A stretch of DNA of 64,000 nt from Pararge aegeria (GCF_905163445.1 NC_053196.1:13789501-13853500); one strand, 5' to 3'. Numbered from the stretch's first letter, positions 1 to 10,169 are shown. Numbers and translations are program-made. Notes: generated by a model from the sequence alone, not told the origin.

Positions 1-172
1 GAATATTTTGAAATCGGGGTTTATTTTCCTTTTAGAGCGTCTAATGCGTGCGCCGCGTAAACAGCTAAAGTTTAGATAAAATTTCTAAAAATGGTTCTAA
101 AAAAAGGCCGCGCCAGCATATGTCTATGTTATAAGTGACTTATACGCGGACGAAATCGCGAGTCACTAGTTA
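1..172 (-). repeat. Family D interspersed repeat, terminal part
   Basis: Read on the minus strand it begins CTAGTGACTCGCGATTTCG and continues through a TCCGCGTATAAGTCAC block. The same arrangement recurs at 24212-24100 (minus) and 61232 onward (plus). The copy runs off the left edge of the window. The family is common in lepidopteran introns; I cannot say which transposon class makes it. Confidence 0.5.
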
Positions 173-231
173 TTAATAAATAAATAATTAAACACGACAT
201 TATAAGGCTGTTTGTGTCTCTTGTGCACCTT

Positions 232-262
232 TAATGGACTTCCGCAAAGTAACGCCTATCTA
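232..262 (+). repeat. PAL element, 3'-terminal fragment
   Basis: The stretch GGACTTCCGCAAAGTAACGCC matches the last 30 or so bases of PAL as seen at 56461-56495. Nothing of the palindromic body remains. Confidence 0.5.
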
Positions 263-289
263 GTAACGAATTATTTGATTCCTTAGTTT

Positions 290-600
290 CCATGTAATGA
301 GGATCTCTTTTTTTCTCTATCTCTATGGTCGTTCCTTTGTAACTGAAGATCGTGGTCCTGGTGAGATCTCAACTTCGCGTTGGTAAACTGTCTCTATCGA
401 CTTCTGTTGGAGGCCATTTTCGCGATTTGATAGAAGCGATCTTAATTTGATATTTTCAGCTGGTCTGCCCATCACCGGCCTCTAGGTCTTTTGCCTTCGG
501 AGTTGCCCCTAACTATATTTTTTTCTAGACTATCATTCCCCCGCCGCATTATGTGCCCGGAATAAGAAAGCAAACGTTGGTAACATATAGACGAAAGTCG
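290..600 (-). pseudogene. LINE reverse transcriptase, C-terminal relic
   Basis: On the minus strand one frame reads NDSLEKNIVRGN, SEGKRPRGR, a stop, WADQLKISN. A shifted frame continues AKMASNRSR, a stop, RQFTNAKLRSHQDHDLQLQ. This order (a DSLE..IVRG helix, a basic GKRPRGR.P..RWADQ segment, then ANR..W and a KxHDH-like end) is the usual C-terminal tail of insect non-LTR retrotransposon RT proteins. At least two stops and one frameshift are visible, and the RT catalytic domain is absent. The same tail type appears at 29893-30110 on the plus strand. It is a dead 5'-truncated fragment; the clade (RTE, CR1 or Jockey group) cannot be settled by eye. Confidence 0.7.
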
Positions 601-1196
601 AACACTAACTCCTAGCTGCGCCAGGATAGACACATTTGTGCGCTTGGCTGTCCAGGGTACTGCACACTACACATGCGGTACTACACATGCGCCTCCAAGG
701 ATCTCTTTACTAACTTTATTAAAAGTTCTTTAACCTAGCTTGCGGTAAGTGATAAGTATTATACAGTAGCGATACGGTAGACCCTAAAATTATTTCAAGT
801 TATTGGTAGGTCACAGACAAACAAACTATTCTATAAACTTATTAACATCTCCTAAATTCACCCCCTAGCTATTTGTCTCGAAGCTTGCAGATTGTTTGCA
901 TAGTTGTTTTATTAATTTCATGGAGTATAAACAAACATTAAATAGCTATGCTTGATAAAAATTCCTGTAGTGAAATATCGGGTACCTACTTAGATTCTAT
1001 ATTGGATCTTACACTGTTGAGCAAGCGTACAGTTTAGCAACTATCATATCTCCGCTTTGTGGTCCATTTTAAACATTTCTAAGGTATGTAATTGAGAAGC
1101 ATTGAACCACGGAAATATGGTATAGACGAATATTACGAATATTATAATATTGTGATATTTTCGCGCAGTTTTGGGCTGTGAGACAAAACAGAAAGG
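601..1196. other. AT-rich stretch, no gene seen
   Basis: The only structure noted is an 11-bp direct repeat, CTACACATGCG, at 667 and 681. No coding signal or recognised repeat. Confidence 0.6.
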
Positions 1197-1390
1197 CAGT
1201 GTCGTGCATAGAAGGTATGCACAGGGTATGCAAATGATATTAAATAAAGAAAATCTCCAGTACGAGTTATAAAAAACTCAAGGATAGGCATTGTTATAAA
1301 AAGCCTACCTATAAGTATTTATAACTCGCACTGGAGTTTTTATTTTGGATCATCTGCATACCCTGTGCATACCCTTTATGCACGCCACTG
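1197..1390. mobile_element. Palindromic MITE with CAGTG termini
   Basis: The ends are inverted copies: CAGTGTCGTGCATAGAAGG on the left, and on the right the reverse complement of CAGTGGCGTGCATAAAGGG. Inside, ACGAGTTATAAA and its complement TTTATAACTCG lie about 60 bp apart, so the whole 194 bp folds on itself. Half-copies lie at 24563-24685 and 54838-54940, which supports a mobile family. Flanking CAGAAAGG and GCGACAGG agree at only five of eight positions, so I do not claim a target-site duplication. The CAGTG end would suit a hAT-like non-autonomous element, but that is a guess. Confidence 0.75.
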
Positions 1391-1392
1391 GC

Positions 1393-1446
1393 GACAGGTA
1401 AATCGATAAACAAGCTAGTCTCAGCTTGGTTATTGATTTACCTGTC
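1393..1446. repeat. 24-bp stem hairpin
   Basis: Arms 1393-1416 and 1423-1446 pair at 22 of 24 positions around a 6-base loop AGTCTC. It starts two bases after the right end of the MITE, so it may be a remnant of another foldback insertion. Confidence 0.75.
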
Positions 1447-1916
1447 TCTTAAATCTACATGACCACAATTTTTTTTAAATAAATAAAGCTAGATGAAGAC
1501 GTAGCTTGTTGTAGGACGTGATTTCCCGCAAATTCTTCCTTGTTAAGCCAGCGGTCCGAGCGGTCCTGAACCGTTGATTTTGGGACGCCCTTCAAAAGAC
1601 CTATGTCCAGCAGTGATAGTCAATTGGTTGAACTGATCATGATGATGATGTTACAGATTTATTGGGTATCACTGTAGGCTTCGTAAACTGTGATATTGGG
1701 TAGACGTCGGGTAGAATCAGTTCAATATTGGAAGTAAACATACTAAAGTTGGTTATTAATGGTTTTCGTTCGTGTCCCAATATACAGATCTTTCACTTGA
1801 ATGATTTCTTTACCTCAATAAAAAACGACAACAAACTTTCTTTACCGAACTTTAATAAATAAGAAACAGTTGTTTCTAGTTACTTATGTTATAATCCGCA
1901 ACAAATAATTTATTCA
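1447..1916. other. Mostly unassigned; possible LINE tail fragment near 1585-1655
   Basis: The piece CCTTCAAAAGACCTATGTCC, followed by AGCAGTG and a run of GATGATGATG, resembles the end of a lepidopteran LINE reading frame on the plus strand. It is too short and mutated to be sure. The rest shows nothing. Confidence 0.35.
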
Positions 1917-2118
1917 TTACTAGCTGTTGCCTACGACTACGTCTGTGTTTAGCTTGGATTTTTAAAAATCCCATAGATTCCGGGATAAAATATCCTAGGC
2001 TGTTTCCATGATGCAAAGTATTATTAGTTATTTTATAACATTATCCTACGCCAATTTTAATCAAGATCGTGTTGTAAAAGACAAACAAACAGACGGATAC
2101 ATTTTCGCATTTATATTA
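1917..2118 (+). repeat. Family D interspersed repeat
   Basis: Head TACTAGCTGTTGCCTACGAC, then a TTTTTAAAAATCCCATAGATT.CCGGGATAAAATATCCTA block, an ACAAACAAACAGACGGA segment and an end near TTATATTATAGAGG. This is the standard order of family D. Confidence 0.6.
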
Positions 2119-3025
2119 TAGAGGTATAATAGAGGTCAGTGGTATGGATGGTTCACTCTTCATCGTATAGAAATGTTCAACAATAATTTCCTTACTCTGA
2201 TACTGAGACTATATTTGCAGTACAAACCAGTGCCTAAGAAATTTCTAGGTCAACCCGATGATTGAGAAACCCCATGATCCGTAAACCAATACGCTAACCA
2301 CAAGTCCAACGAAGCAGTTTCAAGCAGTTCATTAGCAGTAGTAACATTATTGTCTCTACACTGATTCTGATTAAAATAGTCTCTGTAACCATCGATGTAA
2401 ATAAATACATATTGAACAATAATTTTTACTTATTCACCGAACAAATAAATCAGCGCCATCTATTAGAATACTAGTAAACAACCACGGACTACGAATGGAC
2501 TACGTCGTGTTTTTATATTGAGTTATACGGAATAATATTATCTGAAATCACCTACCCACTTTTCAGGTATCACTTAATTTCAGTGTTCTTTTGTGTTTTA
2601 GCACTAATAATTCGGTGCTATTTTATTTGTTTACTTAGATAAACAAACCCCGGGGAGACCTTAGGGGATGGACTTCCCGTGGCTATAAAGAATACGAATT
2701 ACAAATATTTGTATAAATAATATTATATACACATCATATCTTCATTATTAAATTAAAATTAATGTTCGGAGGGCAGCCGGTTATAGATCTGACGATGAAG
2801 TGTCTGATTCTCGAACTATTCATATCCATACTTATTTCGTAGATGTTACAGTATGTCTGTTAGTTGTACCTACCTGGAGATGGAAATAGACTTTTTAGAT
2901 AAAAAAAAGCTAAAAAAAACGGGAGAGATGTCGCCTACAAATAAATTAGTAGTTTACGCCTAAGCAAGAATTGCCGACATCAAATATTGATTTCGTAATA
3001 ATGATTACTACTTTCTATTAGTTTT
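2119..3025. other. AT-rich stretch, no gene seen
   Basis: Two small hairpins stand out: TAGCAC/GTGCTA near 2599-2620 and TTTGTTTA/TAAACAAA at 2626-2647. Neither is tied to a known element. Confidence 0.55.
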
Positions 3026-3075
3026 TGTAATTACTAGCAGTGCCTGCGGCTTTGCTCGCGTGATATATATATATT
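3026..3075 (+). repeat. Family D head fragment
   Basis: ACTAGCAGTGCCTGCGGC followed by TTTGCTCGCG matches the head of family D; a short (TA)n follows. The body is lost. Confidence 0.45.
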
Positions 3076-3875
3076 AACAAGAACAAAATAAGATAAAAAA
3101 CTCAAAAAACATCTAACCATTTATGTATTTTTATTATAGTGTGTAGTGTCAATATCGGTCATTTTGTAGTAAATGCTGTTAACACCTTTAAGTGGCTAGT
3201 CACACTGATCACAAACAAAATATTTGTAACCATCCTTTACTATTTATTGTGAACCACCTGTTTGTGTTCCTTTATTAAATAAAAAGAATAAAATAACCAT
3301 AGCCAAAAATTACCTATCTTACCTGCAATTAAGTACTCTCTAGTAACATTTTAATTTTCTTTTTATTTGTTTAAAGATCCAGCCCAATCTCTCTAAGCGT
3401 GCAGTAAATTATTACTGCCTTGGTACAATAACGATGTTTCAATAGCGATATTAAAAAAAGAGTGGTAAAAACCAAGGTGTTACAGCTCAATTAACGTCTG
3501 TGTGTTAGGTTATTAATCCTAGACAATACGTTATTTTGTCGTGTCATGATGTGGTTTCATAGGCATCCTCATTACGCTAGATCATAAATTTAAACCTGCA
3601 GCGTTAATATGTCCGCGTCGTGTTTAAATATAATTATATTAAAAGCATAATTAATTGATTTAATTACGAACAAACTTCGATGATATATTAATACATCCAC
3701 AGATTCGTCGGCATCAAAGCTTTAACACAGTTTGTAAATTATACAGTTGTTACCTTTTATTAAATTTTAAGATTCCTTCGCAACATGAGATTTCTTTTGT
3801 TTTCTTAAAGTTACATAGTTTAATAGCAAGATTGCCTCCTTATAGGCCCGTAAGAAGGGAGAAATTTTGTGTTTT
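3076..3875. other. AT-rich stretch, no gene seen
   Basis: No long frame or family match. A split inverted motif, CCTTGGT near 3417 and ACCAAGG near 3470, was noted and is probably chance. Confidence 0.55.
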
Positions 3876-3940
3876 CAACCTACTTAAAAAAAGGAGGGGG
3901 TTCTCAATTCGACCGTATGTTTTTCTTTTTTTCATATTAG
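3876..3940 (-). repeat. AAGGAGGGGGTTCTCAATTCG repeat end
   Basis: On the opposite strand this reads CCCCCTCCTTTTTTTAAGTAG. It matches the pyrimidine-rich blocks at 31685-31712 (CACTCCTTTTTGTAAGTCGG) and 47836-47862. It is a recurring repeat end in this window, of unknown class. Confidence 0.4.
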
Positions 3941-4230
3941 TTCCAATATAGAGAATTACTGGCACTTTATTTGCTACAATATAAAAGAAAATACGATATA
4001 TTTGATAAATACCTAGAATTAAAAATGTTGTAGAAAATATTTTTTAAATATATTTTATGACATTACTCTTTAATTAAACGGCGAAAGCGTGTCGGATTGT
4101 TTGATTTTTATCTATGTTCAGCTGAGCAATTATAACAATCTTGATAAAATTAGGCATTGAAATAGCTCGCTTTCTGGAAAAGGGTGAAACAGACGTTTGG
4201 CGTCAAAAAATAAAATTCTCGCAGAATTTT

Positions 4231-4595
4231 AAAAAATTGTGAGCCGTCACGGGACGCCTGGCAGATGTGAAACATCGAAATTATTTTGTACAAGTAATGG
4301 GCACAAAAGTACAGATTATGACAGGAACTAAATATGACATGATAAAAAATACACTATTACGAATTTACCCCAGAAAATGATGACTGTTTATTTATTTTTA
4401 ATTTTTTTTCATATTCAATATGTTTGAATTCAAAAATTTCTTTAAAAAGGTGACAACTCAAGTATTTTTATCAACGTACGCCAACGTTATATATATTCTA
4501 TCATATACCGTGGCGATACGTCGTCATGGCCTGTGTCGCCACGCCAAAAATCAGGTTTACCCTCAGCCTATAGATGTTTCACGTCAAAAATATGC
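4231..4595 (+). repeat. Family E copy 1: two conserved blocks
   Basis: Block 1 at 4241-4284 (GTGAGCCGTCACGGGACGCC then TGGCAGATGTGAAACATCG) is nearly identical to 31560-31603. Block 2 at 4508-4582 (CGTGGCGATACGTCGTCATG then CCTGTGTCGCCACGCC) matches 31786-31860. The roughly 225 bp between the blocks does not align. Block 2 contains a GTGGCGA/TCGCCAC hairpin that is perfect in copy 2 and mutated here. Confidence 0.7.
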
Positions 4596-4659
4596 TCGAT
4601 AAACACGCTGAGAGTTAACAAACGTGCTTCAATTTACTATAAAATTCTCGTCATTTACG

Positions 4660-4795
4660 CTTATACGCTCGACCTAATTAGCACTTGTATTAAATTTCCT
4701 TCTTCTCCTACGGACAAGCGGCTATACAATTGCTGATAAAGGACCGTTCTGGATTGGTTCCTGAATAAACTAATTAGCCCAGTCACACACAGGCG
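4660..4795 (+). repeat. Local duplicate block, copy 1
   Basis: Aligns with 5676-5802: both contain GACCTA.TT.GCACTT, TTAGATTTCCTT-like, CTCCTACG, CAATTG.TGA.AAAGGA and a GAATAA.CTAAT...GTCAC end. Roughly three quarters of the positions agree by eye. Confidence 0.55.
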
Positions 4796-4884
4796 ACATA
4801 TAAACGAGGTTTTCAACTAGAATATACAAATATCTTAATATATAATATATTTGCAAGTTATAATTCATAGAATACAGTTGTCAT

Positions 4885-5000
4885 CGCCCCTAATCTTCCC
4901 GCGGGCGTCGTACGTGGGGGCTAAAGGAGTATAACAGAGAACGGTTAATAGCATCATCTGTGCTACTACTACCATCTACTATCACCAGCCCGTCTGCCAG
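4885..5000 (+). repeat. Family J fragment
   Basis: TCTTCCCGCGGGCGTCGTACG, then a GGAGTATAAC block, then CTACTACTACCATCTACTATC and CAGCCCGTCTGCC. The last part matches the start of the units at 60847 and 61032. The element stops at the GAATAGAATAGAATAG run that begins the next LINE tail. Confidence 0.55.
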
Positions 5001-5001
5001 G

Positions 5002-5145
5002 AATAGAATAGAATAGAAAAACTTTATTGCAACACAACAAAATAGGAAAAATACAAGGAAATCAGTAATAGTACTTAGTGCTAGGGTGCTAAGGCGGCCT
5101 TATCACTAAAAGTGATCTTTTAAAGGCAACCTGAGCGTACGAAGC
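5002..5145 (-). mobile_element. LINE-H 3' end, truncated
   Basis: Read on the minus strand, a GGTTGCCTTTAAAAGATCAC then TTTTAGTGATAAGGCCGCC hairpin is followed by an AT-rich 3' UTR, GCAATAAAGTTTTTC and a (CTATT)n tail. That order is shared by nine other copies in the window. A LINE 3' end is the best reading because all copies keep only this end. Confidence 0.7.
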
Positions 5146-5675
5146 CGATAAAAAAGTAGAAAGTGGGTGGTGCATAACGGATGTTACAAAAAATAAAATA
5201 AACTAACATGAACATATATACTACATTTACATATTAACAACAAAAATACCGATATAAATTTATATATAATATAATAGATATTTATGATATATATTTATGC
5301 TATTTTAAACTTACTTAATACTCAATTACATAGATAAGTAATAATTTTTTAATAGCCAAGCTAGATTTTTGGCAAACCGCTCCGTTAGCAGAGGCTAACG
5401 GTAGGTTAATGGTTTTCGCTACGTCAAAATATAACAAAAAGTGACAAGTAAGTCAGAAAAAACAGCCATTTAAAAGCTATCTGAGCGTGCGCTGCATAAA
5501 CCGTTACAGTTAGGCGAAGGTGTATGATGGATGGATTATCATTTAAGATTCCAAGAACACACTTCTCAATCTCACAAGAAATAAGAAATTTTACATTAAG
5601 AGTAACAAACATTCATCCATCCTTAAAAACTTTCACAATAATTATATAAGTAGGAAGTAGGATTATTCCTAAGTT
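5146..5675. other. No gene seen
   Basis: AT-rich. The phrase AAAAGCTATCTGAGCGTGCG at about 5470 echoes AAAGGCAACCTGAGCGTACG at 5123, so part of this may be a diverged copy of the preceding sequence. Confidence 0.45.
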
Positions 5676-5802
5676 CACGTGACCTAGTTTGCACTTTCAT
5701 TAGATTTCCTTGAGCTCCTACGCAAAATGCTGTGCAATTGTTGACAAAGGATCGTTCCAGATTGGATCTTGAATAAGCTAATAGACTAAGTCACTCTTAG
5801 CA
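5676..5802 (+). repeat. Local duplicate block, copy 2
   Basis: Partner of 4660-4795. It is followed directly by the first of three diverged blocks (5855-6052), so the two repeat types may belong to one longer unit. Confidence 0.55.
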
Positions 5803-5854
5803 GCTCACTGCATTTCTGCAGTCGACTTAGAAATCACGTTTTCCATCTGATTAA

Positions 5855-6052
5855 ACTGCAATCGGAATCATTAAAAAGAACGTCTTAAGGGCCCCAGATT
5901 AAGGCAATCCATCGTCGTAGCGATGGATTGGCATACTATCTGTCGCTGCGATCTATCGCTATGCCTTGTTTGTAAAGGGACGTTTCATCACTTGCATTTA
6001 TCCAGTCAGCCACTTTTTTAAATTGTAGGTATGTGCATGGCGCTTGCATTAT
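5855..6052 (+). repeat. Triplicated block, copy A
   Basis: Contains AAACTGCAATC, GATCATTAA-like, CTGCGATCTATCGCTATGCC, AAAGGGACGTT.CATCAC, CCAGTCA and GTAGGTATGTGCAT. All of these recur in the same order at 6292-6545 and mostly at 6737-6965. An internal hairpin CAATCCATCG/CGATGGATTG lies at about 5900-5926. Confidence 0.6.
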
Positions 6053-6055
6053 TAT

Positions 6056-6192
6056 TATTAAACTCTTTATTTGTATACCACAACATTAACATATTTAAAA
6101 TATAACAAAAACAGAAACATATCGAAAGAAGTAGTAATACAAAAGGCGGCCTTATCGCTAAATAGCGATCTCTGCCAGGCAACCTTAATTAG
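6056..6192 (-). mobile_element. LINE-H 3' end, truncated
   Basis: GGCGGCCTTATCGCTAAATA then GCGATCTCTGCCAGGCAACC is the cleanest copy of the family hairpin. The tail side (left) carries TTTGTATACCACAACATTAA. It sits between triplicate copies A and B. Confidence 0.75.
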
Positions 6193-6291
6193 TTTAGGCA
6201 TTAGTTACTTGTGCTACTAGCTCGGTAACTTTTGGATATACGGTAAAGTTAGAAACTGGCGCAAAACTATCTGAATGAGGGTAGGTACTTG

Positions 6292-6560
6292 CTGTTAAAC
6301 TGCAATCTTGATCATTAACAAGAACTTATCTAGATTCTGGCAACCAGTTGCAGCTATTGCTTGCAGGTACATCCCTCGCTTCAAACCTGTCGTGCTATTA
6401 GTGGCTGCGATCGAGCGCTATGCCTTTTATGCAACGGGACGACGTTAAAGCTTGTACAAGTAGAATCTCCCAGTCAATAACTTGTATAAAAAGTAGGTAT
6501 GGGAATGTCACTTGCACCTTCGGTGCAATTATCTTGCACCAGTAACATTTTCATGTATTA
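6292..6560 (+). repeat. Triplicated block, copy B
   Basis: Aligns with copy A over its length and adds a TTGCACC TTC GGTGCAA hairpin near 6514-6530. It keeps GGCTGCGATCGAGCGCTATG then CCTTTTATGCAACGGGACG, and GTAGGTATGGGAATGTCACT. Confidence 0.6.
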
Positions 6561-6619
6561 ACTGACAGTTTGTAAAAGGCATAGCGAGAAAATCCAAAAT
6601 CCCAGGTATACTGCAAAGT

Positions 6620-6654
6620 TAGCGGCCTTATCGCTATTAAGCGATAAGACCGCC
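6620..6654. repeat. Isolated LINE-H type hairpin
   Basis: GCGGCCTTATCGC and GCGATAAGACCGC pair with one mismatch around a TATTAA loop. This is the LINE-H stem, but here both arms are complete and there is no LINE tail beside it. Confidence 0.55.
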
Positions 6655-6736
6655 AAATTGTATACGTTGTTTTGTTATACTTTTTTTTTATGTACTTTTT
6701 GTGGTTTGCAAATAAGCAATATTCATTTGTTGGACA

Positions 6737-6965
6737 TTAAAAATAAATTCAAAAGGCCCCTGATACAGGCAATCCGACGCATCGATAGATTGCATGCAGA
6801 TCAGAGCGATCTGTCTCTTCAAGACTATCGCCCACACGTGTTATCGTCGCTTGCAACGGGACGTTACATCACAAAAAGCTTGCCAATGCCAAGTCACTCA
6901 CTTGTTTTAATAGTAGGTATGCGCATTTCGCTTGCAGCAGTAACTCGTGCAATTAGTCTATGTAG
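6737..6965 (+). repeat. Triplicated block, copy C
   Basis: Shares GCAATCCGACGC, GCTTGCAACGGGACGTTAC with ATCAC, AAGTCACTCACTTGTTTTAA and GTAGGTATGCGCATTTCGCT with copies A and B. A 107-codon open frame crosses it (6658-6981) but has no start context or family match, so I treat it as chance. Confidence 0.55.
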
Positions 6966-7384
6966 AATTTGCTTAAATTAACGGTTGCGGCATAGCAAGA
7001 AACTCACTTTCGCAATTAGTGTTATAGCAGGTGCAGGTGCTTCAGATTACATTATCTCTCTCTTAGATTTTGCAATCCGTCGCTTGCGATATCGCTTACG
7101 ACTGATTGCCCAGTGTATGGAAGCCTTAAGTTAAGTCTCATTAGTGTAGACGGGTGTAAGATCCCCTTTAAGGTGTAGCTCAACGATATCAGCATCAGCT
7201 ATGGCAAATGGATATGAATGGGAAAGTACTTTTTAATATATTGTAGACGAAACACTTTACTGAAAGAAGACTCCATTTGAACTTTTGACGCCACGCGACA
7301 TGACAAAACGAGGTATTGAAGATATCAAAATGTTTCTTACACCAACGTGATGTGCGGTGCCACAGTCAAAAGTCAAAGATCAAA
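6966..7384. other. No gene seen; possible further triplicate relic
   Basis: TTGCAATCCGTCGCTTGCGA near 7074 resembles the core of the triplicated block. 7230-7384 may be the diverged left part of the tandem duplicate described at 7385. Confidence 0.4.
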
Positions 7385-7890
7385 TGTAAAAAGTCATTAG
7401 CTAAGTATTTGGCACGCAAAGTAGCACTATAACTTTTCGAACACTGTATTACCGCTGGCAATAGAGAGATGAGATAACCTTTATATACTTGCATGGACGT
7501 ATCATCATCGTCATCATGATATCAACCCATTAACGGCCCACTACGGGTCTCGTCCCACAATGAGAAGGGGCTAAGGCCGAAGTTCCACCACGCTGGTCCC
7601 AGTGCGGATTGATGGACTCCACACACCTTTGAGAACATTATGTAGAACTCTCAGGCATGCAGGTTTCCTCACGATGTTTTCCTTCACCGTTGAAGCAAGT
7701 GATATTTTTATCCCGGCTTTAAAAAAATAAAAGTTAGAGGTTGGGATTCGAACTCGACTCGCCAAAAGTGAAGTCGAAGTCCTACCCAATAGGCTATCAC
7801 CGCTTCCAAATAAAACTATGTAAAATACAATAAATCGAATGGACTGGAATTGAATAACCACCCACATCTACGATTTCGCTTTCGCACTCC
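7385..7890 (+). repeat. Tandem duplicate copy 1, split by a SINE-B
   Basis: Left part 7385-7500 (GCACGCAAAGTA, CACTGTATTACCGC, GGCAATAGAGAGATGAGA) and right part 7808-7890 (ATGTAAAATACA, TGAATAACCACCCACAT) match 8080-8290 in the same order. In copy 2 the two parts are contiguous. Confidence 0.65.
7501..7807 (-). mobile_element. SINE-B, near full length
   Basis: On the minus strand: GAAGCGGTGATAGCC head, box B GAGTTCGAATCCC, then ACCTCTAACTTTTA, the GGTGAAGGAAAACATCGTGA block, GTGTGGAGTCCATCAATCC, CAGCGTGGTGG and the (GAT)n end. The head is tRNA-like with A and B boxes, so it is transcribed by RNA polymerase III if active. It interrupts the tandem duplicate. Confidence 0.85.
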
Positions 7891-8046
7891 GCCAATTATC
7901 ACAGTTTCAAAACATTTTTGTTTATTATTAAAGCACCGTCAGCATAGTACAACTTTTGACATGGGAACGAAACTTGCAAATAATAAACGAGTGAGCTATC
8001 CTGAGCGTGGTTTTTAAGAAATCCTATCTCATTGGCATAATCTTGT

Positions 8047-8370
8047 TCAAAGGTCAAAGTCAGTAGTAAAACGAGTATTTCGCACGCAAAGTATACCTAT
8101 CACTAACATTTTTTAAGCACTATATTACCGCGGCCAATAGAGTAATGAGACTCACCTTGATTTACGTATTGCATGCAACGCCACAATTTTACTACCGACA
8201 ACTTTCGTACCACGGACGTATATCTACATAATATGTAAAATGCATTAATTAGAATAGACTCAAATTAAAACCACCCACATACGCCTTAAACTCAGCTTCT
8301 GCGGGATATTTGGAATGCAAATGCGAATAAACAGCCGAATCTAGATGCCGCATTTGTAGTTATCATAGTT
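8047..8370 (+). repeat. Tandem duplicate copy 2, uninterrupted
   Basis: Contains TTCGCACGCAAAGTATACC, GCACTATATTACCGCGGCC, AATAGAGTAATGAGACTC, ACGGACGTAT, ATGTAAAATGCA and AAACCACCCACAT. These match copy 1 on both sides of its SINE. Confidence 0.65.
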
Positions 8371-8605
8371 TGGATAGAACAGGCGTTTCTTTGCGGAATT
8401 CTATGTTATATTATGAAAATTAAGCATAATTTGCTATATTTCTCGAATAACAGGAAATATATAAATTAAACTATACAAATGCATGGTGTTTGCTATACTC
8501 CTCGAATAACAGGATATATATAAATTACACCATACAGGTGTTGGTGTAATTTATAATTTCTTCAATCTTTATACTCCACAAAAAACAGATCTTCGGCAAA
8601 TCTTC
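8370..8605 (-). mobile_element. PAL element, diverged
   Basis: GGATAGAACAGGCGTTTCTT starts the 3'-end side (minus orientation). AAAATTAAGCATAATTTGC and CCTCGAATAACAGGA follow, the latter present twice. The copy breaks off after CAGATCTTCGGCAAATC. The internal GTAATTTATAATTTCTTC segment is intact. Confidence 0.65.
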
Positions 8606-8751
8606 TTAAAAGACACTTCATTATCAAAAAACACTTCTTCTGTCTTTTAAAAGACAATATGAGAAGGTGATAACAAAAAGAACAACCGTCTTAGTGTGTT
8701 GCGGGAAGACCTTAATCTATTATAAAAAAATGAATCGCTGAATGTCTTGCT

Positions 8752-9110
8752 AAGCTAAGCTAAGCTAAATCTCGAGCGCAGATGAACCGATTTCGCTAAT
8801 TCTTTTTTAGAATATACCTTGAAGTACGAAGATGGTTCCTGCGGAGAGAAAGTTTTAAAATACTGCCTACAAAAGTCTAAAACTTTCCTACTCCTATACA
8901 AACGAATCGTAATAATACTTAAAATTTAAATTGAACTTTAATACCATAGAGTTAGTTAGTGGAGAGATTCCGAAAAGGCAAAAAGTTAAGACGGGTGAAG
9001 AAATAAAACGACCAAGTAGTTGGCGCTGAAATGAGGTTCTAGATTTTTTAAGATATTAATACCGGTAGAATCCGATTTGTAGCAGACGAAGTTGCGCAGG
9101 TCAGCTAGTC
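8752..9110 (-). repeat. Family D interspersed repeat with (CTAAG)n
   Basis: Ends on the right in GCAGACGAAGTTGCGCAGGTC and AGCTAG, which is the head on the minus strand. The left end is a short (GCTAA)n run. GATGAACCGATTTCG is the usual tail-side phrase of the family. Confidence 0.55.
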
Positions 9111-9520
9111 TACTTTAAAAAATCTTGTGAATAAAAATAAATTCTCACCACATCAAAGGTCAGAATTTTCCATTTCTTTCTTGGTGGGGTAAAATGTTTT
9201 TCGGATATTGCTAGATCCAGTTTTAATAAAAATGCGGCATTATTAGGCTGGATTGATAAGCGCTGCACGTAATCTATAAATTCCGCCAGTTCAAGGCTTC
9301 CTTCCCAATGGATATGTGATCACCGATCACTAGCTACGTAGTCTTCTTCGTAACATTAAGGTAAAGAAATTGTCCTGCTTCCAACTCCTACTTATATTAT
9401 AGGTACTATTATAATGGCGGTATCATTGTTTCATCCAAAAACGGATTTGAATAAGACATAATAAAAAATTGTGTACAATTTAAAATATATTATCGTATCG
9501 TGTGTGTGTGTAATAGTGTA
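9111..9520. other. No gene seen
   Basis: AT-rich with a short (TG)5 at about 9500 just before a LINE tail. Nothing else recognised. Confidence 0.55.
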
Positions 9521-9768
9521 AATTCAAATTCAAAAATATTTATGTACATGTAGACCTATCATCACAGGCACTTATAAAGCGTTCATACATGTAACAATAA
9601 TGTTAGTGTTGGTAATAACTGCATTCGTTAACTTGAAACTAAAGCTAGGAGGGTTCCGAACGCGCCCTGGTAAGTTTTTGTGTTATTACCATCTCACAGT
9701 CGAGTTAATGTTGAGCTATGAAGTTAGAGCAATTCATACATGTAGTCCTTAATATTATAATAGAAAAA
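9521..9768 (-). mobile_element. LINE-U 3' end, truncated
   Basis: The tail AATTCAAATTCAAAA is on the left, then ATGTAGACCTATCATCACAG, GGAGGGTTCCGAACGCGCCC and TAATATTATAATAGAAAAAT. Consensus order as at 36352-35998. Part of the middle (the GCCCACAACAAACTTAG block) is deleted. Confidence 0.75.
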
Positions 9769-10169
9769 TCAAAAAATTTAAATTTACAGAAGACTTTTTT
9801 GCAAAAAATGTTGTTTACCCCTGCATCAGGCGATCAAGCTGTTATTTGTTTGCTATCATTTGGTCCGCGGATAAATTGGCCCCGCGTAGCTCCACTAGTA
9901 ATCTCCCTCCCACCTCTATTGTTCTCTGACCCTTGAAATACCACGATTTCAAAGTATGACTCACTATTAATCGCTTCAACATAGATATAGATAATGTCGT
10001 TTGTCGCGGACTTTTTTTTAGAACTGTAAACCCCTAAAATACTCAAAATAAAAAATAAAAAAAGTTATAATAATTTTTTTATAAATTTTTAATAGTGTTT
10101 TTTGTTTTTCTTTTATAATTCACACTGGTAAAAATTTAAAAAGAAATGTATAAAAATAAATGATGAATG
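9769..10169. other. No gene seen
   Basis: Short open frames on both strands (up to 72 codons) lack any family similarity. The right part is poly(T)/poly(A) rich. Confidence 0.5.

Noticed and set aside
1189..1398. 8-bp target-site duplication around the CAGTG MITE
   Set aside because: CAGAAAGG and GCGACAGG agree at only five of eight bases.
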